Of a DNA stretch of 45,109 nucleotides, positions 14,911 to 23,958 are shown piece after piece (the stretch's first letter is position 1; every line of letters starts with the position of its first letter). A program made the translations under genes and the position numbers. The notes beneath the pieces were generated by a model. That model searched no databases, had not been told where the DNA came from, and saw only the letters and a list, made by a program, of their open reading frames with translations. The DNA comes from JANMEX01 sp031423755 (GTDB lineage Bacteria; Pseudomonadota; Alphaproteobacteria; Rhizobiales; Rhizobiaceae), in NCBI GenBank assembly GCA_031423755.1, contig JANPGC010000189.1, positions 1 through 45,109 on the forward strand, in the 5' to 3' direction.

Positions 14911-15048
14911 TTTGCTTCTTCGGTTTGTTGTGAGCTTCCGGAAACTGCCACAGGATTTGCAAATTGGCGATGAGCGAACGGCGGAAACAATTGCCCTGCC
15001 CCCGGTTTTTTCCTATGGAGCGTCGCAACTGAATTCAGGGATACAGCC

Positions 15049-15942
15049 ATGACCATCACGGCGAGCGAAGGTGAGACACAGGCGCGGCTGTTGGCCGAGG
15101 CCCTGCCCTATATGCAGCGTTATGAAGACAAGACGATTGTTGTCAAATATGGCGGGCATGCAATGGGTGACATTTCGCTCGGACGGGCGTTTGCGCGCGA
15201 TATTGCACTTTTGAAGCAATCCGGCATCGACCCGATTGTCGTGCATGGCGGCGGGCCGCAGATTGGTGCCATGCTGGCCAGGATGGGGATTGAATCAAAG
15301 TTCGAGGGTGGCCTTCGTGTCACCGACCAAAAGACGGTCGAGATCGTCGAAATGGTGCTGGCGGGATCGATCAACAAGGAAATTGTCGCGTTGATCAACG
15401 CCGAGGGCGAATGGGCCATCGGCCTTTGCGGCAAGGACGGCAACATGGTGTTTGCCGAGAAGGCACACAAGAAATTCAAGGACCCGGATTCAAACATTGA
15501 ACGCGTCTTGGACCTCGGCTTTGTCGGGGAGCCTGTCGAGGTGGACCGCAAGCTCCTGGACCTGTTGGCGCATTCGGAAATGATTCCGGTGATCGCACCG
15601 GTGGCACCCGGGCGCGACGGGCACACCTACAACATCAACGCCGACACATTTGCCGGGGCGATTGCAGGGGCTGTGAAGGCCTCGCGGCTACTGTTCCTGA
15701 CCGACGTGCCGGGCGTGCTCGACAAGGAAAAGAACCTCATCAAGGAGTTGTCGGTTGCAGAGGCGCATCGCCTGATTGCCGATGGAACGATTTCCGGCGG
15801 GATGATCCCAAAGGTTGAGACGTGCATTGAAGCCATCCAGCGCGGCGTCGAGGGCGTGGTTATCCTGAACGGCAAGACGCCACATGTGGTGCTGCTGGAG
15901 TTGCTGACCGAGCATGGAGCTGGGACGCTGATTGTGCCTTAA
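15049..15942 (+). CDS. argB: Acetylglutamate kinase
   Basis: 297 residues, normal length. Substrate and phosphate-binding motifs are VVKYGGHAM near the N-terminus and VVHGGGPQIG. The central DGHTYNINADTFAGAIAGA and the lysine-containing GGMIPKVETC are also present. It phosphorylates N-acetyl-glutamate in arginine biosynthesis. In relatives it follows yihA directly; here the two are separated by the accessory block. The ATG is preceded by a weak AGGGA. Confidence 0.97.
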   Translation: MTITASEGETQARLLAEALPYMQRYEDKTIVVKYGGHAMGDISLGRAFARDIALLKQSGIDPIVVHGGGPQIGAMLARMGIESKFEGGLRVTDQKTVEIVEMVLAGSINKEIVALINAEGEWAIGLCGKDGNMVFAEKAHKKFKDPDSNIERVLDLGFVGEPVEVDRKLLDLLAHSEMIPVIAPVAPGRDGHTYNINADTFAGAIAGAVKASRLLFLTDVPGVLDKEKNLIKELSVAEAHRLIADGTISGGMIPKVETCIEAIQRGVEGVVILNGKTPHVVLLELLTEHGAGTLIVP

Positions 15943-15967
15943 GCGCCGGACACATGAAGCGCCCAGC

Positions 15968-17458
15968 TCACCCCTCGACTATCACCGGCATTCCCTGTGC
16001 CCCGCCCGGCTTAGCGGTTCTCAGCAGCGGCACCATTGCGGCCATGATGGCGAATACCGCGATCTCGTAGATCAGGGCTGAGCGGGCGGCGTTGATGAAG
16101 GCGGGGTGCGGATTGCCTGCTGACGCGGCCATTTGGGTTTCCAGCGTGGCGAAAAATAGTTCGCCGACGAGCGCCACGCCGAGCGCGCCGCCGATCTGCT
16201 GGAAAGCCTGCAGCGCACCAGAGCCGGAGCCCGCATCACGCGGCGGAACGCCTGAGAGAATGGTCTGGAACAGCGCCGAGATCGATGTGCCCAAGCCGAA
16301 ACCGGCGATAGCCAGCGGCGCGGCGAGCCACCAGTGGTTCACTGTGTCTGTCACCGAGCCAATGATGATGCGCAAAACAACCATGCCGAGGACCAGCAGC
16401 AGCGCACCGCCGGCCAGCCGCCTCATCAGAAATTTGTTGGCCAGCCGGCCCGATATGACGGAAGCGATCAGGACGCCGACAGGAAAGGGGATGGTGGCAA
16501 TGCCGGATTCAAGCGGCGAATAGCCGAAGCCGGACTGCAGGAAGATCGCCAGAATCAGGAAGAAGCCGGGCAGACCGGAGAAGAAAATCATGGTGATGAC
16601 GGCGCCGATGGCAAAGTTGCGGTTTTTCATCAGGCTGACGTTTAGCAGCTGCGCCGCGCCCTCTGCTTCACGACCCCGCTCCCAAAGGTAAAACAGCGCA
16701 AAGCCGACGAAGGATGCTGCAATCATGGCGAAGGCCCACGCAGGCCAGCCATAGGAGCGGCCTTCAATCAGCGGGAACACCAGCAAGAGTATGGCAACAG
16801 TCGCTATGGCGATGCCGCCAAGATCATGGTTCAGGCCCGGATGCGGCGGTGTGGCCGGGACGAGGCGCCAGGCGGCGATCACGGCAATGATGCCAATCGG
16901 GATGTTGACAAGGAAGATCGGTCGCCAGTCGAGACCATAGAGATTGGCGCTGATCAAGACGCCGCCGACAATCGGTCCGGCTACGGAGGCGAGACCTGCG
17001 GTCAGGCCAAACAGTGAAAAGGCGAAGCCGCGCTCGTGCGGCGGAAACGTCACCTGCATGATCGCCAGCACCTGCGGCATCATCATCGCGCCGGCCAGCC
17101 CCTGCAGAACGCGGGCGACAATCAGGATGCTGATCGAGGGCGCAATTCCGCATAGGAACGAGCCGACAGTGAAACCGGCAACGCCCCAGAGGAAAATGAC
17201 CTTGCGCCCGACAATGTCGCCGAGCCTGCCGAACGGCAACAGGCCGAGGGCGAACGCGAGCACATAGGCGGCCACCACCCACTCGATCTGGCTTGATGTC
17301 GCGCCGAGGCCCTTTTGCAGGCTCGGCAAGGCGACATTGACAATGGTGATGTCGATCAGATTCATGAATCCCGCGATGAGCAGCACTGCCATGGCCAGCC
17401 ACCGGCGCGGATCGGGAATAAAATCGTCGGCATGGGAATCACTGGCGGGCGTTTTCAT
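15968..17458 (-). CDS. MFS multidrug exporter, DHA2 (EmrB/QacA) family
   Basis: 496 residues with about 14 predicted membrane segments. Helix 1 carries DITIVNVALPSL, the DHA2 signature, and the loop after helix 2 has GRLGDIVGRK (MFS motif A). Motif C-like GLASVAGPIVGG is in helix 5. These proton-driven pumps export drugs or other lipophilic compounds. No EmrA-type membrane fusion partner or TetR/MarR regulator is next to it. The stop lies 25 bases from the convergent argB stop. Confidence 0.93.
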   Translation of the reverse strand: MKTPASDSHADDFIPDPRRWLAMAVLLIAGFMNLIDITIVNVALPSLQKGLGATSSQIEWVVAAYVLAFALGLLPFGRLGDIVGRKVIFLWGVAGFTVGSFLCGIAPSISILIVARVLQGLAGAMMMPQVLAIMQVTFPPHERGFAFSLFGLTAGLASVAGPIVGGVLISANLYGLDWRPIFLVNIPIGIIAVIAAWRLVPATPPHPGLNHDLGGIAIATVAILLLVFPLIEGRSYGWPAWAFAMIAASFVGFALFYLWERGREAEGAAQLLNVSLMKNRNFAIGAVITMIFFSGLPGFFLILAIFLQSGFGYSPLESGIATIPFPVGVLIASVISGRLANKFLMRRLAGGALLLVLGMVVLRIIIGSVTDTVNHWWLAAPLAIAGFGLGTSISALFQTILSGVPPRDAGSGSGALQAFQQIGGALGVALVGELFFATLETQMAASAGNPHPAFINAARSALIYEIAVFAIMAAMVPLLRTAKPGGAQGMPVIVEG

Positions 17459-17567
17459 GGGAGCTTTCGGGGCTTAACCTTCCAGGCAATCGCCCTTTGG
17501 GACTGCTGCCGGAATCGCAAATGTTTCCAAGATCTAGCGCAAAGCGATGGGCCGTCAACCGGCGCGG

Positions 17568-19007
17568 TCAGGCGGCGATTGTTCTGGCGAGATGATCGCC
17601 GAGGCGCAAGGCAAGCGCGGTCAGCGTCGTGGTCGGATTGCATTGGCCGGATGTTGCAAATACCGAGGAGCCGCCAACCCACAGATTTTGCATGCCATGC
17701 ACCCTGCAGTTGGCATCGACGACGCTTTTCAGCGGATCCGTTCCCATGCGCGTGCCGCCCATATGGTGATGACCGGCAATTTCCTGGTTGTCGGGGTAGT
17801 TTTCGTTGGCGAGGACCCATTCCTCGAACCGCAGGCGGCCAAGATTCTTTGCGGCCAGAGTCTCGCCGAAAAGGCGGAGGCCCTCGACCATGGTTTTGCG
17901 TTCGAGCGGGCCTTTTTTCCAGTGAAGGACAATGCGCGGCACGCCGGCTGCGTCGGTCTCATCCGGTGAGAGGGTAATGTGGTTTGATTCGACCGGCGAC
18001 TGCTCCCAGCCGAGATAGATCTGCGCCGCGCAGCGCAGATGCGCACCCATGCCCGAGGCGATCCACTCGGATGTGTCGGGCGCAACACACGCAAGATCAG
18101 CAACCAGCGCCTTGACGCCCGGATAGGGCTGCTGGATGACGCGCGCGCCGAAATTCCCGATGCCGAGCCGCTGCATCGCGGCGGGGGTCGGCGAGAAGAA
18201 TGCCTCGTTGGTTTCGTCGAATTCGAAGGCTGAGGTGTCGAAGAGGATGGCGTCGGCTGGCTCGAACTGCGGATGCTCCATCCAGTATTTGCCGAGCGCC
18301 GCCGCATGGGGCACGACGCCGCCGTTGGACTGCTGGTTTGACCAGAGCAGCAGGCGGGAGTTTTCAAGCCCTCCCGTGCAGACAATGAAATGATCGGCGG
18401 AAATGGACCCAGCGCCCTTGCCCTGCGACCAGAGATTGGCGCCGCTGATGCGCTTTCCGTCTCCGGTGAGCTCTCGCGCCATCGTGTTCATGACGACGGC
18501 AATGGTGTTGGAGGATTCAAGGTCAGCCCGGTATTTTTCGCCGACATGCACCGCCGGGCTTTTGATCAGCTGCACCCAGTCGATATCTTCGCTAATCGGC
18601 ACGTTCCGGCGGAATGGCACCAGATCAAGCATGGCGCGCGTCAACTCGAAATAGGGTGCAAGATCGGCGCGCCTGATCGGCCAGCCGGAGTTGGGAATCC
18701 AGTCGCGCTGTTCAAAGTCGTGTGCATCGAGCACGCGGCACCAGCCGGCCCAATGGTTGGAACAACCGCCAAGCAAGCGGATGCGCGTCACATCAAGATC
18801 AAAGTAATGGTCGCCTTCGACCTTGCCCTGATAAAATTCCTGGCTTTCGTCGGTGATTTCATCGGTGCCTGCTTCTAGCATTACCACCGGTATATGCGCC
18901 TGCGCCAACTGAAGAGCGATGGCCATGCCCGCCGGACCCGTGCCGATGACACAGACTTTAGCGGCGAAACCTGAAGCGCGGTAAGCGTCAATTCCGGAAA
19001 AAATCAA
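17568..19007 (-). CDS. GMC family FAD-dependent oxidoreductase
   Basis: 479 residues. The FAD fold is VIGTGPAGMAIALQL (about 21-35), followed by LEAGTDE. LLGGCSNHWAGWC is typical of the GMC subgroup that includes gluconate and sorbitol dehydrogenase large subunits. The C-terminal domain has the active-site HHMGGTRMG and WVGGSSVFATSGQCNPTTT. It lacks its own signal peptide. Its ATG overlaps the stop of an upstream gene for a small Tat-signal protein by 4 bases, suggesting co-export as a complex. The substrate alcohol or sugar is unknown. Confidence 0.92.
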   Translation of the reverse strand: MIFSGIDAYRASGFAAKVCVIGTGPAGMAIALQLAQAHIPVVMLEAGTDEITDESQEFYQGKVEGDHYFDLDVTRIRLLGGCSNHWAGWCRVLDAHDFEQRDWIPNSGWPIRRADLAPYFELTRAMLDLVPFRRNVPISEDIDWVQLIKSPAVHVGEKYRADLESSNTIAVVMNTMARELTGDGKRISGANLWSQGKGAGSISADHFIVCTGGLENSRLLLWSNQQSNGGVVPHAAALGKYWMEHPQFEPADAILFDTSAFEFDETNEAFFSPTPAAMQRLGIGNFGARVIQQPYPGVKALVADLACVAPDTSEWIASGMGAHLRCAAQIYLGWEQSPVESNHITLSPDETDAAGVPRIVLHWKKGPLERKTMVEGLRLFGETLAAKNLGRLRFEEWVLANENYPDNQEIAGHHHMGGTRMGTDPLKSVVDANCRVHGMQNLWVGGSSVFATSGQCNPTTTLTALALRLGDHLARTIAA

Positions 19008-19192
19008 CGCAGATCGCTCCGTTTGAGCAGCCAGCGGCCAGAGATAACAGTTTCGTCGTCATCAGGTTGCTTTGCGGCTGCCGGGCGGGTGAGACGCAAA
19101 AAGGCTGCAAGAGTGAGAAATGCGCCAAGAAAACGGCGGCGGCTTAGGGCGGCAGATTTGGGCTGCACTGAAAATTGAGCCATGTCGTCCAT
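19004..19192 (-). CDS. Tat-signal mini-protein, partner of GMC oxidoreductase
   Basis: 62 residues from the ATG at 19192, which follows AGGGAAAA; the frame is open further upstream but without a good start. It has a twin-arginine motif (ALSRRRFLGAFL, about 22-33), a hydrophobic stretch ending PAAA, and only about 20 residues after it (EETVISGRW-like end, SGRWLLKRSDLR). It is translationally coupled to the GMC gene. By analogy with the third subunit of gluconate 2-dehydrogenase it may carry the signal-less GMC enzyme across the membrane. It is far shorter than those subunits. Confidence 0.8.
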   Translation of the reverse strand: MDDMAQFSVQPKSAALSRRRFLGAFLTLAAFLRLTRPAAAKQPDDDETVISGRWLLKRSDLR

Positions 19193-19311
19193 AAGCTTTT
19201 CCCTGCTTGAACGTCCGCATGCCCCATGGGACAGTATCGCCGTTTCATGGTTTCTTGTCGAGATAGCGAAGGTCCAATATACGCAATGGGTTAATTTCGA
19301 GTGGCTCGAGT

Positions 19312-20217
19312 TCAACGCCAAAGCACGATCAGCACCACGCCAGCCGCGACAAAAAGGCACCCCAGCGCCTCCAGCCGATTGATCTTTTCCTTGAACACAA
19401 AGACCGCTGTTGCAAAAGCGAGCAGCATTTCGACCTGCGCCAGCGCCTTGACCAACGCGGCATTCTGCAGCGTCATGGCGGAGAACCAGCCGAGTGAGGC
19501 CGTTGCACCGGCGATTCCCGTGACGAGCGATGGCTTCCAGGCACGAGCGATATTGGAGAGTTCACTCTGCTCGCGCAGCACAATCCAGCCAAGCATCAAT
19601 ATGGTTTGCAACAGGATTACAAACGCCAGCGTTACCGTCGCCTGCATCAGATAGTTGGGCCCGCCCAACGCCAGTGATGCGGCCCTGTAAGAGATGGCGG
19701 AAAGGCCGAAGCCTGTGCCGGAGGCAAGGCCAATGAGTGCGGTACGGTGAAAGAGCGACGCGACGAGCGCAACTGGCGTCAATGACGATCTTGCCACTGA
19801 AATCAGCATGACGCCGAGAACGCAGATGCAGATGGCAATGACTGCGCCGACGCTGATGGATTCGCCCAAGAGGAAAAAGCCGAACACTGCGGCCTGAGCC
19901 GGTTCCGTGCGCGAATAGGCGGTGCCGACGGCGAAGTTCCGGTGAGAGAAGAGGTGTACCAGCAGAAATGTCGCGGCGATTTGCGACAGGCCGCCGATGA
20001 TCGCCCAGACGAAAAACCGCAGAGATACTTGCGGCATTGTGTAACCAACTTGCCAGTGCAGGAACGTGAGGAATGCCAGCACAACCGGCATGCCGAAGCC
20101 GAAGCGCACGAAGGTGGCGCCGGTGGTGCCCATACGGCCTTTGAGGTGTTTCTGCAGCGAGGAGCGTATGTTCTGCAGGAAGGCTGCGGCCAATGTGATC
20201 GGTATCCACAGTTCCAT
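19312..20217 (-). CDS. DMT superfamily (EamA) transporter
   Basis: 301 residues with about ten hydrophobic segments arranged as two EamA repeats. The first repeat includes FLLGESISVGAVIAICICVLGVML-type residues; the second ends in FVFKEKINRLEALGCLFVAAGV, each with the conserved Glu-containing loop of the family. The start is taken at MELWIP, because upstream ATGs at 20232, 20238 and 20256 lack better ribosome sites. The transported metabolite is unknown. It diverges from the nucleotidase gene with a 48-base gap. Confidence 0.9.
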   Translation of the reverse strand: MELWIPITLAAAFLQNIRSSLQKHLKGRMGTTGATFVRFGFGMPVVLAFLTFLHWQVGYTMPQVSLRFFVWAIIGGLSQIAATFLLVHLFSHRNFAVGTAYSRTEPAQAAVFGFFLLGESISVGAVIAICICVLGVMLISVARSSLTPVALVASLFHRTALIGLASGTGFGLSAISYRAASLALGGPNYLMQATVTLAFVILLQTILMLGWIVLREQSELSNIARAWKPSLVTGIAGATASLGWFSAMTLQNAALVKALAQVEMLLAFATAVFVFKEKINRLEALGCLFVAAGVVLIVLWR

Positions 20218-20265
20218 GCCGTCAAACCCCATGCGCATCGCGTGCTTTCGTGGCATAGGCAGCCG

Positions 20266-20973
20266 ATGAACAAATCACAAGCTCCTTCGGCGTCAGACTT
20301 TGCCCATGTTCGCACGTGGGTATTCGATCTCGACAACACGCTGTATCCGCATCACTCCAATCTGTTTTCGCAGATTGACGTGAAAATGACCGGCTACATT
20401 GCCAATCTCCTAACGTTGCCGCACGATGAAGCGCGTAAGATGCAGAAGCAATTCTACCTCGAGTATGGCACGACTCTGCGCGGGTTGATGGAGAAGCACC
20501 AGATTGATCCGGACGATTTTCTGGAGAAGGTGCATGACATTGACTACACATGGCTGAAGCCGGACCCGCAGCTTGGCGAGGCGATCAAGGCCCTGCCGGG
20601 GCGCAAGTTCATCTTCACCAACGGGAACCGAGGCCATGCAGAAAAGGCGGCGCGGCAGCTTGGCGTTCTCGACCATTTTGAAGATGTGTTTGACATTGTC
20701 GCGGCAGACCTGATGCCGAAGCCCGGCCGCCATCCCTATGACCGGTTCGTCTCAAAGCACGGCGTAAATGGCAGCGAAGCGGCAATGTTCGAAGATCTGG
20801 TGCGCAATCTGATCGAGCCGAAGGCGCTGGGCATGAAGACAGTGCTGATCGTGCCGCGCAATTTTGAAGCGGATTTTGTCGAGGCGTGGGAGCAGGACGG
20901 CAGGGACGGGGATCATGTCGATCATATCACCGACGATCTCGCTGCTTTTCTCAAGAGACTGACATCTGCGTGA
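20266..20973 (+). CDS. HAD-superfamily pyrimidine 5'-nucleotidase
   Basis: 235 residues from the ATG at 20266. HAD motif I is VFDLDNTLYP, motif II is FTNGNRGHAEK, the motif III Lys lies in KPGRHPYDRF, and motif IV is FEDLVRN. The cap insert after DLDNTLYP is that of the SDT1/PHM8-like pyrimidine nucleotidases. It dephosphorylates UMP/CMP-type nucleotides in the relatives I recall. A gene of this kind normally sits between argB and dapD in this order, which supports the assignment. Confidence 0.92.
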   Translation: MNKSQAPSASDFAHVRTWVFDLDNTLYPHHSNLFSQIDVKMTGYIANLLTLPHDEARKMQKQFYLEYGTTLRGLMEKHQIDPDDFLEKVHDIDYTWLKPDPQLGEAIKALPGRKFIFTNGNRGHAEKAARQLGVLDHFEDVFDIVAADLMPKPGRHPYDRFVSKHGVNGSEAAMFEDLVRNLIEPKALGMKTVLIVPRNFEADFVEAWEQDGRDGDHVDHITDDLAAFLKRLTSA

Positions 20974-21020
20974 CCGGCAGCGGGGCTGCATGAATTGCGA
21001 GCCCCGCCTTCCGTGCATTT

Positions 21021-21512
21021 TCAGCCGCCGTGCGTATGCTGCGCTTCCTTTGAATCGGCGGCTTGCACCGGCAATTCAATTTCAACCTCGCCAGAAATTT
21101 TGAACTTCAGCGTCACTTTGACGATGTCGTGTTCCTTGAATCCCTGCTTCAGGTCCTTGAACATGATGTGTGTGCCACCGGGCTTCAGCTCGACCTTGCC
21201 GCCTGCGGGGATTTCGAGACCGTCATTCAGTTCGGCCATTTTCATGATGTCGTCCTCCATCGCCATATTGTGCACCTCTGTCGTTGGTGAGGCACTGGAT
21301 GAGGCGGAAAGCAGACGGTCAGGCTCGCCTCCCTTGTTTTCAATAACCAAATATCCAGCGGCAGCCGGTTGGCCCGGAAGGGTCGCACGGGTCCATGCGT
21401 GAGTAATTTCGAGATTGCCGGCTTTCACCATGGCAGTTTCTGCGAAGGCGGTGACGATGGACAAGGCCGTAAGGGCAACGGCGGCGGCGAGAGGCAGTGC
21501 GAAGCGATTCAT
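21021..21512 (-). CDS. Periplasmic PCuAC-type copper chaperone (DUF461)
   Basis: 163 residues from the ATG at 21512, preceded by AAAGGA; an upstream TTG at 21533 is less likely. The signal peptide ends SIVTAFA. The copper-binding signature is present as HNM followed by a Met about ten residues on (DIMKM) and then HIM about 22 residues later. The C-terminus is His-rich (AQHTHGG). PCuAC proteins deliver Cu(I) to cytochrome oxidase or act in copper tolerance. It follows the DUF2946-like gene on the same strand. Confidence 0.93.
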   Translation of the reverse strand: MNRFALPLAAAVALTALSIVTAFAETAMVKAGNLEITHAWTRATLPGQPAAAGYLVIENKGGEPDRLLSASSSASPTTEVHNMAMEDDIMKMAELNDGLEIPAGGKVELKPGGTHIMFKDLKQGFKEHDIVKVTLKFKISGEVEIELPVQAADSKEAQHTHGG

Positions 21513-21581
21513 GGATTCTATCCTTTGATACAATTGAACAAGCGGCGGCGCTCTGATTGCGCCCTACGCGGAATACCGGGT

Positions 21582-21965
21582 TCAAATGTTGAAGGGCGGT
21601 GCGTGGCCGGGCGGTTTCAAGGTCCAACGACCGACAATATCGAGCGGGTCTGCATGTAACGAAAAGAATGACGCTATGAACGGTGCTACCGCAAATACAG
21701 TTGCTTGAACTGGCGCGACGGCCATGACCGGCGCATGCTGTCCGGCGATGCAGGCGGCGCAGTCGTCGGCGAGACCGGGAATGGCGGCCTCTCCGGCGAC
21801 ACCAAATGTTGAGCATATGACGGCTGAGAACGGCTTACCCGCCGCATTGGCATCGGCAAGCGGCTGAACAAAGGGCACCAGCAGCAAAAGCAGCGCCAGC
21901 CAAAGGCCCGGCGTCCGGTCGCGGCGGAACGTGCTCAACAGGGTGTGGCGGCGGCTTGTGCGCAT
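21582..21965 (-). CDS. DUF2946-like secreted protein, probably copper-linked
   Basis: 127 residues: a basic N-terminus, a hydrophobic signal or anchor segment (about 20-42), then a region with Cys residues (AVICSTFG and DDCAACIAGQH) that could bind metal. It ends in KPPGHAPPFNI, like the RxPP tail of DUF2946 proteins. These often accompany copper transport genes. It lies 69 bases upstream of the PCuAC gene on the same strand. No Shine-Dalgarno is visible before the ATG, so the exact start is uncertain. Confidence 0.65.
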   Translation of the reverse strand: MRTSRRHTLLSTFRRDRTPGLWLALLLLLVPFVQPLADANAAGKPFSAVICSTFGVAGEAAIPGLADDCAACIAGQHAPVMAVAPVQATVFAVAPFIASFFSLHADPLDIVGRWTLKPPGHAPPFNI

Positions 21966-22059
21966 GTGGGCGGTGTAGCCCAGACGGGCGAGTCAGCAAA
22001 GAGGCGCATTGCCGCAATATGAAGCCGCGAGCAAAATCAGACTGGCGGCATATTGCCGA

Positions 22060-22902
22060 TCAGTTCAGTCCGTAAAATTTTGCAATCAAATTCCAAGCCT
22101 CATCTGCGCTATCTACATGGCTGACGAGATGCACGTCCTCCGGGCCGATCATGCCTTCTGCGGCGAGATAATCGAGGTTGACGGCGTTGCGCCAGAATTC
22201 CGAGCCGAACAGGATGATCGGCATCTTTTCCATGCGGCCGGTCTGCATCAATGTCAGTGACTCAAACAGCTCGTCCATTGTGCCGAAGCCGCCAGGGAAG
22301 GCGGTGACGGCCTTGGCCCGCATCAGGAAATGCATCTTGCGGATCGCGAAATAGTGGAAATTGAAGCAGAGTTCCGGTGTCACATATTCATTGGGCGCCT
22401 GTTCATGCGGCAGGACAATGTTGAGGCCGATGGACGGCGCGCCGACATCGCTGGCCCCACGGCTGCCGGCTTCCATGACGCCCGGTCCGCCGCCGGTGCA
22501 GACAACAAATTCCCTGTGCAACGTCTGCGCAGAATAGCTGGACACGATCCGGGCGAATTTGCGGGCTTCATCATAGTAGACAGCATTGCCTTTCAGCCGC
22601 TCGGCTTGCTGCGCGTTCTTGGCTGCCCAAGCTTCGCCGCCGGGCTCCGGAATGCGCGCGCCGCCGAACATGACCACTGTGGACTGGATGCCGCGCTCTT
22701 CAAGGATCATGTCTGGCTTCAGAAGTTCCAGCTGAAGGCGCACCGGACGCAGTTCGCGGCGCAGCATGAACTCATTGTCGGTAAAGGCGAGGCGGTAGGC
22801 TTTCGACCGCGTTTGCGGCGTATCCGGCATAAGATTGGTCTTTTCAACCGTCTCGGTTGAATGGGTCAGGGACGACCAGCCGTCCTTGTCTGTCGGATTC
22901 AT
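22060..22902 (-). CDS. LOG family protein (Rossmann nucleotide-binding, TIGR00730-like)
   Basis: 280 residues from the ATG at 22902, which has GGGGA 6 bases upstream; the open frame extends to 23031 with an unlikely sequence. The nucleotide-binding motif CTGGGPGVMEA and the catalytic PGGFGTMDELFE are intact. LOG enzymes release free cytokinin bases from nucleoside monophosphates, or act as general nucleotide 5'-monophosphate phosphoribohydrolases. The N-terminal extension of about 80 residues is typical of the longer bacterial members. It diverges from dapD. Confidence 0.92.
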   Translation of the reverse strand: MNPTDKDGWSSLTHSTETVEKTNLMPDTPQTRSKAYRLAFTDNEFMLRRELRPVRLQLELLKPDMILEERGIQSTVVMFGGARIPEPGGEAWAAKNAQQAERLKGNAVYYDEARKFARIVSSYSAQTLHREFVVCTGGGPGVMEAGSRGASDVGAPSIGLNIVLPHEQAPNEYVTPELCFNFHYFAIRKMHFLMRAKAVTAFPGGFGTMDELFESLTLMQTGRMEKMPIILFGSEFWRNAVNLDYLAAEGMIGPEDVHLVSHVDSADEAWNLIAKFYGLN

Positions 22903-23043
22903 CGCATTGTCCCCAAACGCGCCCGGCCACTTTGATTGACCCACCGGCGGCTTTCTCATAAACACCGCCCCACACGGGGCCTCATCTCCTTTTTCACCCA
23001 TCATGGTTAGGCCTTGGTTAACAGGCACCAAACGGAGCGTTTC

Positions 23044-23898
23044 ATGTCATTTGCCGCACTTGAAAAGACCATTGAAGCCGCGTTTGACGCGCGCGACACG
23101 ATCAACACCGGCACCAAGGGCGAAGTTCGCGAGGCAGTGAACGAGGCGTTGGACCTTTTGGACAGCGGCAAGGCGCGGGTGGCGACGCGCGGCGATGACG
23201 GCAATTGGGTTGTGCACCAGTGGCTGAAGAAGGCGGTGCTCTTGTCGTTCAGGCTCACGGATAATGCGGTGATCCCTTACACCAGCGCTGACGGTTCGAT
23301 GGCCAACGGGTTTGACAAGGTTGACCTCAAATACGCCGGATGGGGCGACAATCACTTCCGCGCGGCGGGTTTCCGCGCCGTGCCCGGTGCGGTCGTGCGC
23401 CGCTCGGCATTTATCTCCAAGGGCGTTGTGCTGATGCCGTCATTTGTGAACCTCGGCGCTTATGTCGGCGAGAACGCGATGGTGGATACTTGGGCAACTG
23501 TCGGCTCCTGTGCGCAGATCGGCAAGAATGTGCATCTGTCCGGCGGCGTCGGCATTGGCGGGGTGTTGGAGCCGATGCAGGCCGGGCCGACCATCATTGA
23601 GGACAATTGCTTCATCGGCGCGCGCTCGGAAGTGGTCGAAGGCTGCATCGTGCGTGAAGGCTCCGTGCTGGGCATGGGCGTGTTCATCGGCAAGAGCACC
23701 AAGATCGTCGACCGCGCCACGGGCGAGATTTCCTACGGAGAAGTGCCGCCCTACTCGGTCGTTGTAGCCGGTGCGCTGGCGGGCAAGCCGTTCCCGAACG
23801 GCGAACAGGGCCCGGCGCTCTATTGCGCGGTGATTGTGAAGCGGGTGGATGAGAAGACGCGCAGCAAGACCGGGATTAATGAGCTGCTGCGGGATTGA
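23044..23898 (+). CDS. dapD: 2,3,4,5-tetrahydropyridine-2,6-dicarboxylate N-succinyltransferase
   Basis: 284 residues, standard length, starting MSFAALEKTIEAAF. The C-terminal half is a left-handed beta helix of hexapeptide repeats, with conserved PSFVNLGAYVGENAMVDTW-type residues and a C-terminal VVAGALAGKPFP. It performs the succinylation step of the lysine/diaminopimelate pathway, for which dapE at 28837 supplies the later desuccinylase. The frame is open upstream to 23014, but the family start fits 23044. Confidence 0.97.
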   Translation: MSFAALEKTIEAAFDARDTINTGTKGEVREAVNEALDLLDSGKARVATRGDDGNWVVHQWLKKAVLLSFRLTDNAVIPYTSADGSMANGFDKVDLKYAGWGDNHFRAAGFRAVPGAVVRRSAFISKGVVLMPSFVNLGAYVGENAMVDTWATVGSCAQIGKNVHLSGGVGIGGVLEPMQAGPTIIEDNCFIGARSEVVEGCIVREGSVLGMGVFIGKSTKIVDRATGEISYGEVPPYSVVVAGALAGKPFPNGEQGPALYCAVIVKRVDEKTRSKTGINELLRD

Positions 23899-23903
23899 CT
23901 TTT

Positions 23904-23920
23904 GTAATCCAATGGATTAC
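23904..23920. promoter_or_regulatory. Palindromic operator upstream of the higBA-type pair
   Basis: GTAATCC-AAT-GGATTAC is a perfect 17-base palindrome 38 bases upstream of the toxin ATG. Its position suits autoregulation by the helix-turn-helix antitoxin. It begins 6 bases after the dapD stop. Confidence 0.65.
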
Positions 23921-23958
23921 CTTTCATCAAGATATTTGCTCCTGCGACGGTTGTAGAG

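Noticed and set aside
22903..23031. Extended N-terminus of the LOG protein
   Set aside because: The extension is poor in family features and the ATG at 22902 has a suitable ribosome site.
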